Shown here piece by piece: positions 19,287-28,164 of a stretch of DNA of 64,000 bases (positions are counted from its first letter, which is position 1; each line of letters begins with the position of its first letter). Where the stretch lies: positions 273,727-337,726 of the forward strand of contig NZ_CP141215.1 of the NCBI RefSeq assembly GCF_035610345.1. The letters are read 5' to 3'. Source of the stretch: Sinorhizobium meliloti. GTDB lineage: Bacteria > Pseudomonadota > Alphaproteobacteria > Rhizobiales > Rhizobiaceae. Position numbers and translations under genes: made by a program. The notes below the pieces were generated by a model. That model made no database searches. It was given only the letters and a program-made list of their open reading frames with translations, and was not told where the DNA came from.

Positions 19287-20106
19287 CCGCCGTGGTGAAC
19301 TACGCATTGACTCAAAATGGTTTAGTTTGTCACCTCGCCCAGTTTAAAACGTTAATCCGGGTGGCCGTTGAGGCCATTGAGCCCGGCATAGTTAGAGAAC
19401 CATCCGCCCGCTTTCCTCATCTGGCCAATCTCTCGCGCAATGAGTTCACCTCGGAATGGTGCGTGTCGGATTACCTCGATTGCATACGCCTGTCGATGGT
19501 ACCACGATCAGAGGATGTCATTGATCTTGCGAGCAAGATGCACCCCGATGGTCGCGACGGTCCTAGTTCAGTACTGATCATCGGCGAACTTCTGGCCACG
19601 GACGTATACGTGAACAAGGTAGCTCGCCGTCTCTTGGGTACGGTGCGCCGCGAGAAGTTCATCAACTCCGACATTTCTCAGTTCGTGGCGGGCCGTTGCA
19701 TCCGCGACGGCCTGGTTGCGATATGGCAAAATGCGACGAATTCGTTCTGGATTAGAGATGGATCAGTGGATGGTGTGCTGATGGCTTACGGCACGCACCA
19801 CGCCCCCTGCGCTAGCACCGCTGTCCGCGCGGACGGCCGGATTCTCCCGCCCGGTTGCATCCTTGTTCTTCATGATTTCGAAGTGGGCTCACGCACTGCC
19901 CGCTGGTTCGCTGACATAGTGTCAATTCATTCCGTGACACCGCATGACTATCTTCATTTCGCTTGGGGGCGATATGCTCGATCTGTTCCCTGCTGTGCAG
20001 TTCGGTGGGGTATGTGTGCAGCGCACCAATCCCTTCGGCTCCTACGGAGGAGAGCGTTCTCCATTTACCAGCCGGAGACTGTATGAAGATGTACAGGCTG
20101 GATAAG
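19283..20106 (+). CDS. Methyltransferase-like protein, apparent frameshift at a G-run
   Basis: The frame overlaps the ATP-grasp stop; TTG 19283 or GTG 19292 could serve as start. The middle resembles class I SAM-dependent methyltransferases: SSVLIIGELLATD, DGVLMAYGTHHAP, and RILPPGCILVLHDFEVGSRTARWF, like the post-motif strand of UbiE-type enzymes. A glycine-rich motif I is not clear, so the assignment is tentative. At the five-G run 19965-19969 the open frame continues as non-family sequence to 20086. Removing one G gives WGDMLDLFPAVQFGGVCVQR and further family-like sequence to a stop at 20106. Either the gene is a recent pseudogene, slippage restores it, or the read has one extra G. It would be the tailoring step between ligase and exporter. 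Confidence 0.55.
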
Positions 20107-20275
20107 CTTGGCCCGGCACGAAGCGCCTGCTCACACTTTTTGATGAACATTTCTGGGTTGTCGTGAGGAAACTCTCACGGTGAGTTCCGAAGCGCGCATC
20201 GCACGCAACGCCTTGGTTGGCAAGGGGTGGTGGTACAGCCGAATCACGTCGTAGCAGATTCACAAGGAGCCGAAC

Positions 20276-21622
20276 GTGGAACAGAAAACGCAGCTTTTCG
20301 ACTCTAGACCATTCCGGGTCACCAATCGCCAGGTCCTGGCTATCGCCATTCCGATGGCGCTCGCATATCTTACTACGCCGCTGCTTGGGCTCGTCGATAC
20401 GGCCGTTGTCGGCCGATTCGGCGATGTTGCGCTGCTGGGAGGTCTTGCGACCGGAGCGGTGGTCTTCGATGTGGTTTTCACGCCGTTCAATTTCTTGCGC
20501 TCCGGAACGACCGGGTTGGTAGCGCAGGCTTTCGGAAGGGGCGATATCCTAGAAGAGAAGGCCGCCTTCTGGCGTGCATTTTCTATGGCCGCGATTTCCG
20601 GCATGGTGATCGTTTTGCTTTCGCCGCTGATTGCCGTGATCGGCCGATGGTTCATGCATGCGGACCAGCCCGTGGCTGCCGCGATGGATATTTACATCCG
20701 TATCCGCCTGATCTCGACGCCCGCGACCCTCATCAACTATGCGATTCTTGGCTACTTCCTAGGTCGCGGCAAGGCAGTACTCGGACTTCTCCTGCAACTT
20801 CTCGTGAATGGGACAAACATCGCTTTCTCGATCGTTCTAGGTATTTATCTCGGTTGGGGTATTGCAGGCGTGGCCTGGGGTACAGTGTGCAGCGAGGTCA
20901 TCGCCATGGTCGCAGGCATGGCGGTTCTCGTCGGACGCTTCCGCAATGTACCTAAACTGTCGCTCCAGCATACATTCAATATGACAGCGATGAGGCGAAT
21001 GCTCCAACTCAACGGTGATATCATGATCCGCTCCCTCGCGCTCACGGGAGCCTACATTCTGTTCACCCGACAGGGCGCCCAGCTCGGTGCGTTGACACTC
21101 GCGGCTAATGCGGTGCTGATGCATGTCTTCTTCGCCGGAGCCTATTTCCTCGACGGGTTTGCGGCAGCCGCAGAGCAGCTAGCTGGCCGTGCCGTTGGCG
21201 CCCTTAATCGGCCAGCTTTCTCGGGAGCCGTCAAGCTAACAGCGGCTTGGGCACTTGCGCTCTCGGGCTTCACCAGCATCGTGGTCTTCTTATTCGGAGA
21301 ACAGCTTATCGAAGCTATGACAAAGGCAGCCGACGTGCGTGCGGAAGCTGTCCTGTATCTTCCCTGGGCGGCGTTCGCCACAATGAGCGGCGTGCTGGCC
21401 TCTCAGATGAACGGCGTCTTCATTGGCGCCGCCTGGTCACGGGACATGCGCAATACGATGCTCATGTCCTTCGCCGCCTTTGTCGCTGCTCTATTCTCGT
21501 TCGGGCAGATGTTTGGTAACCACGGGCTCTGGTCCGCGCTGCACGTATTTCTGCTCTTACGCGGGATAAGCCTGCTGTTGGTCATGCCTCGCCGTGTGCG
21601 CACCACCTTTGAGGAACGATAG
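20276..21622 (+). CDS. MATE-family multidrug/toxin exporter (DinF-like)
   Basis: A 448-residue inner-membrane protein with about 12 hydrophobic segments and the MATE repeats: NRQVLAIAIPMALAYLTTPL at the N-terminus, LGLVDTAVVGRFGDVALLGG, FLRSGTTGLVAQAFGRGD, and in the second half GAYFLDGFAAAAEQLAGRAVG, typical of the DinF branch. The start is GTG 20276, preceded by AAGGAG at six bases. MATE proteins export organic compounds in exchange for protons or Na+. It ends the plus-strand gene run. As the only transporter next to biosynthesis-type genes it is a good candidate for product export or self-protection. The gap 20107-20275 holds no gene. Confidence 0.92.
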   Translation: MEQKTQLFDSRPFRVTNRQVLAIAIPMALAYLTTPLLGLVDTAVVGRFGDVALLGGLATGAVVFDVVFTPFNFLRSGTTGLVAQAFGRGDILEEKAAFWRAFSMAAISGMVIVLLSPLIAVIGRWFMHADQPVAAAMDIYIRIRLISTPATLINYAILGYFLGRGKAVLGLLLQLLVNGTNIAFSIVLGIYLGWGIAGVAWGTVCSEVIAMVAGMAVLVGRFRNVPKLSLQHTFNMTAMRRMLQLNGDIMIRSLALTGAYILFTRQGAQLGALTLAANAVLMHVFFAGAYFLDGFAAAAEQLAGRAVGALNRPAFSGAVKLTAAWALALSGFTSIVVFLFGEQLIEAMTKAADVRAEAVLYLPWAAFATMSGVLASQMNGVFIGAAWSRDMRNTMLMSFAAFVAALFSFGQMFGNHGLWSALHVFLLLRGISLLLVMPRRVRTTFEER

Positions 21623-21639
21623 AAAGAGCGGCATCGCAC

Positions 21640-22160
21640 GTCCGTGCGCCGCCGGCGCGCATCTGGTGCGGCATAGCCTGGCCACGCAGCTTGTCGCTCA
21701 ACGGCGCCCGATCAACGAGATCGCGGACCTTCTGGGCCATCGTAGCATCGACACGACCGCCATCTATGTGAAGGTGGCAGTGCGGCAGCTCGCCGACCGA
21801 GTCGACGGCTATGTCACGCTTCACCGCTCACTCGGCTATTCATTTCGCAAACAGGCTGCGACCTTGCGCGCCTTGGCCCGGTTCGTCGAGGCCAAACGGC
21901 TTGACGGGCCCTAGACGCAGGCCATGTCGCTCGACTTCGTCGTTTCGTGGGATGGGTCGGCCAATGGCCGTGCCATTCGCTACGGCGTTGTTCGTCGCTT
22001 TGCGGCGTATATCTCCATCTACGATCCGTTGACGGAGGTATTCGATGCCAAGGCGTTTCCCCGGTTCCGCGCAGTTCCGCCGCCCCGGATCCTGAGCGAT
22101 GCCGAACTGGGAGCGCTCATATCCGCCTGCTGCAGCGTTTCGCCGCTGGAGGCCATCTAG
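21640..22160 (+). pseudogene. Remnants of two adjacent tyrosine recombinases
   Basis: One frame encodes HLVRHSLATQLVAQRRPINE and LLGHRSIDTTAIYVKV, the C-terminal His-Arg...Tyr end of a recombinase. It passes directly into VDGYVTLHRSLGYSFRKQAA and LARFVEAKRL, the N-terminus of the next recombinase. After a stop the following frame gives AFPRFRAVPPPRILSDAELG. Catalytic halves of both proteins are lost. The order matches RIT-like recombinase runs. Confidence 0.75.
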
Positions 22161-22249
22161 GGAACTATTATGTGATGGCCGAGCGGGCACCCGGCCGGGA
22201 AACGCAGAACTGCGAGCGACCCTGCCACATAATCTCATCCGTCACATAT
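22151..22249 (+). repeat. End sequence of the integrase element (third copy)
   Basis: GGCCATCT followed by ATTATGTG, CACCCGGCCGGGAAACGCAG, CTGCGAGCGAC and CACATAATCTCATCCG matches the right end of the element at 40027-40191 and, inverted, its left end at 39189-39358. Here only one end remains; it is followed directly by an IS110-type element. Confidence 0.8.
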
Positions 22250-23571
22250 GATGGTGTGGAACGGCCCTCCGAAACGGCATCAATGGTGCCTATTGTGGTG
22301 ATACCACTCGCCACGAAACAGAAGGAACCGTTCCATGGAGAAGATTACCACAATCGGCCTCGACCTGGCTAAGTCGGTCTTTCAAGTGCATGCCATTGCC
22401 GAGGACGGAAGTGTTGTAACGCGCCGCGCTTTACGGCGATCGCAGGTGCTGGAATTCTTCCGGAAGCTGGAGCCTTGCCTTGTCGGTCTGGAGGCCTGTG
22501 CCAGCGCGCACTATTGGGCGAACTCGATCATCCAGTTTGGACATACCGTGAGAATGATGCCGGCTGCCTATGTGAAGGCCTACGTCAAGCGTAACAAGAC
22601 AGACGCGGCGGATGCCGAAGCAATCTGTGAGGCGGTGACGCGGCCGACGATGCGTTTTGTCCCGATCAAGACGCGTGACGAGCAGGCTGCCTGCATCGTT
22701 CTGAAGACGCGCGAGCTATTCGTACGGCAGCGCAGCCAGACTGCGAACGCCCTACGTGCACATATGGCAGAGATGGGCATCATCGCAGCAGCGGGGATGA
22801 CCAGCATCGCCAAGCTGATCCTCGTCCTTCGCGACAATGAGGATTCTCGGCTCCCAAACGCGGCTCGGGCGGCATTACTTGAGATGGCTGATCAGATTGA
22901 GATGTTAACCGCACGCATTGAGAAACTCGATGCGACAATCGGGGCAACAGTGAAGGCTGATGCTGCTGCCCGGAGGTTGACCAGCATTCCGGGGGTCGGT
23001 CCCCTGATTGCTGCGACCGTTAGGGCTTCGGTGCAGGATCCTAGCAGTTTCAAAACGGGGCGAGACTTTTCCGCCTGGATCGGCATAACGCCGCGGGCAC
23101 ATTCCAGCGGCGGCAAGGAGCGCGTTGGCAAGATATCGAAGCAGGGCAGCAAGCAGTTGCGCACCTTGCTCATCGTCGGCGCGACATCAATCCTGAAGCT
23201 GGCACGCCGTGGGGCAAAGCTGCCGGCTTGGGTGGTCTCCTTGATGGCACGAAGACCGTTCAAGGTCGCCGCCGTTGCTTTAGCAAACAAAATCGCCCGA
23301 ACAATATGGGCACTTCTCGTCAAGGGCGGCGTCTACCAGATGCCGGCGATTATGATGAAAGCATAGAAACCGGAGAGGTTCCGGCGCTCTGTCGCCGGAT
23401 CAAGCGGCAAGGTGCCAAATGCGTGATGAACCCAATGGGCGAAAATCTCGATACCGATCAGACCGTCTTCCTCAATGCGCCATCGAGCGCGGCAAAGTGA
23501 TAAGGCGATCGGCATCACGGATCTCATCGTGGCCAGCGGTCATAGGCCGCGTTAGATAGGCCGGACATATG
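22243..23571 (+). mobile_element. IS110/IS1111-type element, copy A
   Basis: Approximate limits are CACATATGATGGTGTGG at the left and GGCCGGACATATG at the right. The same pair of end-like sequences flanks the second element at 23626-24921. Boundaries are inferred from this repetition rather than from a target duplication, which the family usually lacks. Confidence 0.6.
22335..23366 (+). CDS. IS110-family (IS1111-type) transposase A
   Basis: A complete 343-residue transposase. The N-terminal DEDD (RuvC-like) domain has TTIGLDLAKSVFQVHA with the first Asp, GLEACASAHYWA with the Glu, and YVKAYVKRNKTDAADAEAIC with the later Asp pair. The C-terminal domain has the family RLTSIPGVGPLIAATV block and the FSAWIGITPRAHSSGGK region with the conserved Ser. 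Codon use matches the neighbouring second copy. It appears functional. Confidence 0.93.
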   Translation: MEKITTIGLDLAKSVFQVHAIAEDGSVVTRRALRRSQVLEFFRKLEPCLVGLEACASAHYWANSIIQFGHTVRMMPAAYVKAYVKRNKTDAADAEAICEAVTRPTMRFVPIKTRDEQAACIVLKTRELFVRQRSQTANALRAHMAEMGIIAAAGMTSIAKLILVLRDNEDSRLPNAARAALLEMADQIEMLTARIEKLDATIGATVKADAAARRLTSIPGVGPLIAATVRASVQDPSSFKTGRDFSAWIGITPRAHSSGGKERVGKISKQGSKQLRTLLIVGATSILKLARRGAKLPAWVVSLMARRPFKVAAVALANKIARTIWALLVKGGVYQMPAIMMKA

Positions 23572-23625
23572 ACTGCACCGTCCGACGGGGATTTGCGCAA
23601 TAGATGCCTTGCTAACCGGGCCGTT

Positions 23626-24921
23626 CCACATATGATGATGTGGACGCCCCCGCACCGGCTGCGGCTATGATGCCGGCCTGTCATCCGAAGCAGCAAGAGG
23701 AGCATTCACGATGAAGATCACTATCATGGGATTTGACCTGGCCAAGAACGTGTTTCAGGCGCATGGCATCGACGAGACAGGCAACACCGTGCTCGTGAAG
23801 CGGTTGCATCGGAAGCAGATGCTGCCCTTCTTCTCAAAGCTACCATCATGCCTGATCGGGATGGAGGCGTGCGGAACAGCGCATCATTGGGCTCGCACGC
23901 TCGCGGCGATGGGGCACGAGGTCCGGCTCATCCCGCCGTCCTATGTGAAGGCCTATGTCAAGCGTGGCAAGAGCGACGCGCTGGATGCCGAAGCAATCTG
24001 CGAAGCCGTGCAGCGCCCGACGATGCGGTTCGTACCTGTGAAGACGGTGGAGCAGCAGGGCATTCTCATGACCCACCGCGCGCGAGCGCTGCTCGTTCGC
24101 CAGCGCACCATGGTCCCAAATGCGCTGCGGGCGCATTTGGCAGAATTCGGCCTTGTCGCCAATCCCGGCATTGCCAATCTGGCCAAGCTGGCGCAGCAAG
24201 CGCTGTCCGATGAGGACGGCCTACCTTCTTATGCACGCACTTCGCTGGATATTCTGATCCGGCAGATCATGGTGTTTACCGATGAGATTGCGGTGCTGGA
24301 TCAGCAACTTCACGCTTGGCATGTCGACAGCGAAGCCAGTCGTAGGCTCGCAGCGATCCCCGGCCTCGGCGTAGTCACGGCCACGGCTGTTGCTGCCACC
24401 GTCACCGATCCCGATCAATTCCGTTCAGGTCGGCAATTTGCCGCTTGGCTCGGCCTGACGCCGCAACAGCATTCGACAGGGGGCAAAACCCAGCTCGGTG
24501 GCATCTCCAAGCAAGGAGACCGATATTTGCGCCGATTGCTGGTTGTCGGTGCTACCGCCGTCATCCGTCACACGAAGGACAAGGCAACACCCATGGCGAA
24601 TTGGATCAGAAAGCTCTTGGAGAAAAAGCCGTTCAGGCTCGTCTCCGTCGCGCTCGCCAACAAGCTCGCGCGGATCGCATGGGTCGTACTGACCCGAAAG
24701 GAAGCTTATAGGGCTCATGAGCTGACGGCCTGAGTTCGATCCCAGACAACCCGAATTGGTAACGGCAGTCGATGATGTGTAACGATCGAGCCAATGGTGA
24801 GGCCAACCCGTCTGATTCAATGCGCTTCAAAAGCGCGCCAGCTTGATCAGGGACCTCACCGGCGGATTTCCATCAGGGCCAGCGGTCAAACTCTACGCCG
24901 CACAAACAGGCCGGACATATG
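23626..24921 (+). mobile_element. IS110/IS1111-type element, copy B
   Basis: Left end CCACATATGATGATGTGG and right end GGCCGGACATATG mirror those of copy A; a shared GGCCAGCGGTCA motif precedes the right end in both (near 23531 and 24880). The right end abuts IS66 tnpB sequence. Confidence 0.6.
23711..24733 (+). CDS. IS110-family (IS1111-type) transposase B
   Basis: A complete 340-residue transposase related to, but distinct from, the one at 22335. It has MGFDLAKNVFQAHGID, GMEACGTAHHWA and YVKAYVKRGKSDALDAEAIC for the DEDD catalytic residues, and RLAAIPGLGVVTATAVAATV and AWLGLTPQQHSTGGK for the C-terminal domain. Start ATG 23711 follows AAGAGGAGCATTCACG, a strong ribosome-binding site. The two adjacent elements separate ATP-grasp copy 2 from the main cluster. 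Confidence 0.93.
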   Translation: MKITIMGFDLAKNVFQAHGIDETGNTVLVKRLHRKQMLPFFSKLPSCLIGMEACGTAHHWARTLAAMGHEVRLIPPSYVKAYVKRGKSDALDAEAICEAVQRPTMRFVPVKTVEQQGILMTHRARALLVRQRTMVPNALRAHLAEFGLVANPGIANLAKLAQQALSDEDGLPSYARTSLDILIRQIMVFTDEIAVLDQQLHAWHVDSEASRRLAAIPGLGVVTATAVAATVTDPDQFRSGRQFAAWLGLTPQQHSTGGKTQLGGISKQGDRYLRRLLVVGATAVIRHTKDKATPMANWIRKLLEKKPFRLVSVALANKLARIAWVVLTRKEAYRAHELTA

Positions 24922-25040
24922 AAAGCAACCGATCAAACCATCCCCGACAAAAGGCCCTTGCCATAGGGGCGTCCACATATGAATGGATCTTGCTTCAAAA
25001 TCTCCTGGACCTGCAGTGCAAGGCAGGGAAGCCGCGCCGC
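24886..25040 (-). pseudogene. IS66 tnpB fragment split at the SGHLFVFRG region
   Basis: On the minus strand GFPAL, LQVQEILKQDPF (about 25040-24985) and then, after roughly 60 unrelated bases, MSGLFVRR (24920-24890) are the two sides of the conserved TnpB segment. The break sits at the same place as in the IS66 copy interrupted at 39189-40191. Positions 25041-25407 hold no gene and presumably the promoter of ATP-grasp copy 2. Confidence 0.6.
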
Positions 25041-25407
25041 ATATCCGTATGGCCTGTCGCAAGCCACACCTTAACCCGACTATCAAAAGGGATCATAGCG
25101 CTCTCGATCGCTCGTCAGATCCACGCCGCAGGCTTGTTGAGCCGCCTGAAGCCAGACGTGGCACATGCTCATGAAAAAACCGTTCTCGAACCGGTCGATG
25201 CAGACCACGCTCTTCCAGGCCGCGAGCGAAACGGCAGCATGTGAGTTCAACGATTTTCACACCCGCTTCGCTTTAGCGGCGAGCCTTGGTGTGCTGGGCC
25301 GCAAGCTGATACGTCAAACTACCCCGTTCCGTAGGTATCCATACCGGCGCTGCCGATGCTAGATACGCTCAGACTACAGCATTGGACAGAGGAAAAGGTC
25401 AAAGCCA

Positions 25408-26634
25408 ATGGCATCAAAAGCGCTTATCCTGATTGAAGGCCATAGGAGCATCGGTCCGCTATACCTGAGAGCAGCTCAGCGACGGGGGCTCTATCCAATC
25501 ACGATGGCTACTGATCCCACTCAGTACGGCTATCTAGCGGCTGAAGGCATTGAAGCCGTGCAGGTCAATACTAATGACCTTGATGCGGTGAAGAGCCTCT
25601 ATTCACGCCTTAAACTGACCCATGACATTGCTGGCCTCACTGGCTTTTCGGGTCTTGATGAGTCGGTCTATGTGACAGTTGGCAATGTCTGCCGCCATTT
25701 TGAACTACCGGGGCCGGACCCCGTGTCCATTCGACAATGCCATGATAAGTTCCTTCAGCGTCAACTTCTTGCACAGGCCGGCGTTCTCATACCTGACTAT
25801 CGCGTGGCAGCAAATGCGACGGAGGTAGAAAGCGCTGTCGCAGAAATCGGCCTGCCGGTGGTGATAAAGCCTGTCGTCGGCAGCGGCAGCAGCGGTGTAC
25901 AAATGTGCCGCACTGTCGACGAAGTAGCGGAACATACAAGGCATCTGTTGGGGGGGGGGCACATCTGGCAGGCTTCGCCGCGGATACTGGTGGAAGAATT
26001 TGCACAAGGCCAATACTATACTGCTGATATGATGGGAGGTCGTGTCATAGGGATAGGCACCGGCGACTTCGGTCCCCCACCGCATTTCGTCTATCGTGAG
26101 TACAGCTATCCGGCCCCGCTTAGTGATGACGAGAATGCAAGAATCGCAGATGCTTCGTTGAGCTGCTTGCGCGCCCTCGGCCTTGGCTGGGGGCCAACGA
26201 ACGTTGAACTCCGGTGGACCGAGCGTGGTCCGGTCGTCATTGAAGTCAATCCGCGTCTACCTGGAACGCCCGATCCTGAGTTGATCCAGCTGGCGTATGG
26301 CGTCAATCTGGTCGACGAGCACATCAAGCTTGTCATCGGCGAAGAATGCGATGTGCGCGCACGGCATTCGCGCACGGCATCCGCGCGGTTCCTGGCGGCT
26401 GATCGCGACGGCATGCTCGAGGGAATCGAGGGCGCCGATCACGCAGCCGCTATGCCTGGTGTCGCCGAGGTCAAGATGTATGTTCATCCCAACACGCCGA
26501 TTGTCAGAAAAGGCGATTACCGAGACTTGATCGGACATGTCATCGCCGCTTCGCCCAGCCGTGATCAGACGGCAGCGCTACTTCAGCAAGCCGTCGACCT
26601 TGTGAGTTGGACGATAACACCATTTCGAACCTAA
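25408..26634 (+). CDS. ATP-grasp amino-acid ligase-like enzyme, copy 2
   Basis: A 408-residue paralogue of the ATP-grasp enzyme at 18069. It matches along its full length: MASKALILIEGHRSIGPLYL at the N-terminus, LPVVIKPVVGSGSSGVQM (Lys and Gly-rich loop), ILVEEFAQGQYYTADMMG, VVIEVNPRLPGTP for Mg binding, and a similar C-terminal domain ending VSWTITPF. Both copies share the rare DPAQY/DPTQY-GYLAAE motif near residue 36. A run of ten G (25950-25959) lies in codons for LGGGHIW and could slip during replication. The gene may make a second ligation in the same pathway or be a diverged duplicate; intact motifs favour a working enzyme. Confidence 0.88.
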   Translation: MASKALILIEGHRSIGPLYLRAAQRRGLYPITMATDPTQYGYLAAEGIEAVQVNTNDLDAVKSLYSRLKLTHDIAGLTGFSGLDESVYVTVGNVCRHFELPGPDPVSIRQCHDKFLQRQLLAQAGVLIPDYRVAANATEVESAVAEIGLPVVIKPVVGSGSSGVQMCRTVDEVAEHTRHLLGGGHIWQASPRILVEEFAQGQYYTADMMGGRVIGIGTGDFGPPPHFVYREYSYPAPLSDDENARIADASLSCLRALGLGWGPTNVELRWTERGPVVIEVNPRLPGTPDPELIQLAYGVNLVDEHIKLVIGEECDVRARHSRTASARFLAADRDGMLEGIEGADHAAAMPGVAEVKMYVHPNTPIVRKGDYRDLIGHVIAASPSRDQTAALLQQAVDLVSWTITPFRT

Positions 26635-26739
26635 GGATTAGGAGCAATTGCGGCTGCTCCCGCACCAGCGCCGCTGGTGGGGGAAGAGGTGATACCATCG
26701 ATGTCGATGCGAATCGAAAGCAGAAGAGGGCTCAGGTCG

Positions 26740-27534
26740 ATGACAACACCAATCGCCGTGAACGCCAACACGATCATGGCCACAGAGGTACGCGGTGGGA
26801 GTCAGGTCGGCGCGGGGCTCTACGATCCGCGAAACCAGCACGATGCCTGCGGGGTCAGCTTCGTCGCGCATCTCAAGGGTGAGAAGTCGCATCAGACCGT
26901 GCGACGGCCTCTTCATGCTCGAAAACCTGACCCACCGCGGCGCGGTCGGTGCCGATCCGCTGATGGGCGACGGCGCCGGCATTCTCGTCCAGATCCCGGA
27001 CCGCTTTTTCCACGAGGAGATGGCGCAGGAGGGCGTTACCTTGTCGAAGGCAGGCGAATATGCTGTCGGCTATCTCTTCATGCCGCGCGACGAGAAGCTT
27101 GTCGCCCATTTCAAAGATGTGATCAGCGAAGTCGTGGCGCTCCGTTACCGGGACCGTGCCTGTCGACAATTCGTCGCTCTCCAAGGCGCCGGACATCGCC
27201 GCGACCGAACCGCATCATGTCCAGGTGTTCATCGGTGCCGGCCGAGAGGCAGCCACGAAGACGATTCGAGACGGCGGCACGCTCCGCAAGGTGATCTCCA
27301 ACCGCATCTATGCGGAGGCGGACGGGGGGCTATCTCGGTTTCTATATCGTGTCACTGTCGACGACGACCATCGTCTGCAAGGGAATGTTCCTCGCCTATC
27401 ATGTCGGACCCTATTACAAGGACCTCGCCGACGAACGCTTCCAGTCGGCGGTTGCGCTCGTACACCAGCGCTTCTCGACCAACACCTTCCCGTCCTGGGA
27501 GCTCGCGCGGGCCATCTGTCGTAAGTCCGTTTGA
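26740..27534 (+). pseudogene. gltB: Glutamate synthase large subunit (gltB) N-terminal remnant
   Basis: Frames starting MTTPIAVNANTIMATEVRGG encode GLYDPRNQHDACGVSFVAHL (the Cys that becomes the N-terminal nucleophile of the class II glutaminase). Then, after frame changes, come [56 protein letters not shown] and [20 protein letters not shown]. At least three frameshifts occur between 26890 and 27330, and everything after the glutaminase domain is missing. It is a decayed fragment of a gene of about 1570 codons. It may have been brought here with flanking IS elements. Confidence 0.88.
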
Positions 27535-27535
27535 G

Positions 27536-27780
27536 CTCTTCAAGAACCAGCCGCCGGAACAGGCGATCCTGTTTCGCGCCGTCGCCGAGACGCTTCGCAG
27601 GCTTGCTTGCGATCCCAGACATCTGGGTGCCGAGATCGACTTTATTGCGGTGCTGCATTCCTGGGGCAGAACCTCCACTATCATCCACATATCCACTGCA
27701 TCGTGCCGGGCGGCACGTGCCGGGCGGCACTCTGTCATTCGAACAGTCTCGGTGGGTTGCTTGCCGGGCAAGCTTCTTCA
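27536..27780 (+). pseudogene. IS91-family transposase fragment
   Basis: [42 protein letters not shown] and, in a second frame, [16 protein letters not shown] are IS91 transposase blocks. Both ends and several intervening segments are lost. It abuts the C-terminal half of a minus-strand integrase. Confidence 0.7.
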
Positions 27781-27784
27781 TGCC

Positions 27785-28075
27785 CGTGCGGGTCTCTATG
27801 TAGCGCGTCGTGGTGGATAGGTTGTTGTGGCCGAGCAGAAGGTGGATAATACGGATGTCGGTTCCGCTCTCCAGAAGATGGGTTGCAAAGCTGTGGCGCA
27901 GCGTAAACACCGTCACCCTTTTGTCGATGCCGGCCGCGGCACGCCGAACCGGAGGCAGATTACAGAACCCGGACCTCGATGCGCTTCGTCTCGTCTCGGC
28001 CCTGAAACAGCCAGACCTCGGGCCTCGCCAACCGCCAATAGACCCGCAGGATCGCGAGCAACTGCGCCGACAGCA
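27785..28075 (-). pseudogene. Tyrosine integrase, C-terminal half, separated by IS66 insertion
   Basis: Minus-strand pieces [20 protein letters not shown] and, after a frame change, [20 protein letters not shown] and [15 protein letters not shown] form the catalytic C-terminal half (HxxR, His, Tyr) of an integrase of the kind that accompanies IS91-like elements. Its N-terminal half lies at 30781-31245. The two halves are separated by the IS66 outline with an 8-bp duplication. Confidence 0.8.
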
Positions 28076-28105
28076 TATCGTTGGTAAGCGTGGCGTAATG
28101 ACCGC
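28076..28105 (+). repeat. IS66 terminal repeat with target duplication, left
   Basis: TATCGTTG (28076-28083) is the target duplication and GTAAGCGTGGCGTAATGACC onward (28084-28105) the terminal repeat. It matches the reverse complement of 30751-30772 at 21 of 22 positions. Confidence 0.88.
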
Positions 28106-28131
28106 GCGGAAGCATTCGGTCTGGAGCCGGA

Positions 28132-28162
28132 TAGTGTCCACTGTGGATTTAAGTGGACACTA
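28132..28162. repeat. Subterminal palindrome TAGTGTCCACT, left end of IS66 outline
   Basis: TAGTGTCCACT (28132-28142) and AGTGGACACTA (28152-28162) are exact inverted repeats with a nine-base spacer. The palindrome lies 48 bases inside the element end, and a near copy lies 47 bases inside the other end. Confidence 0.85.
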
Positions 28163-28164
28163 TG

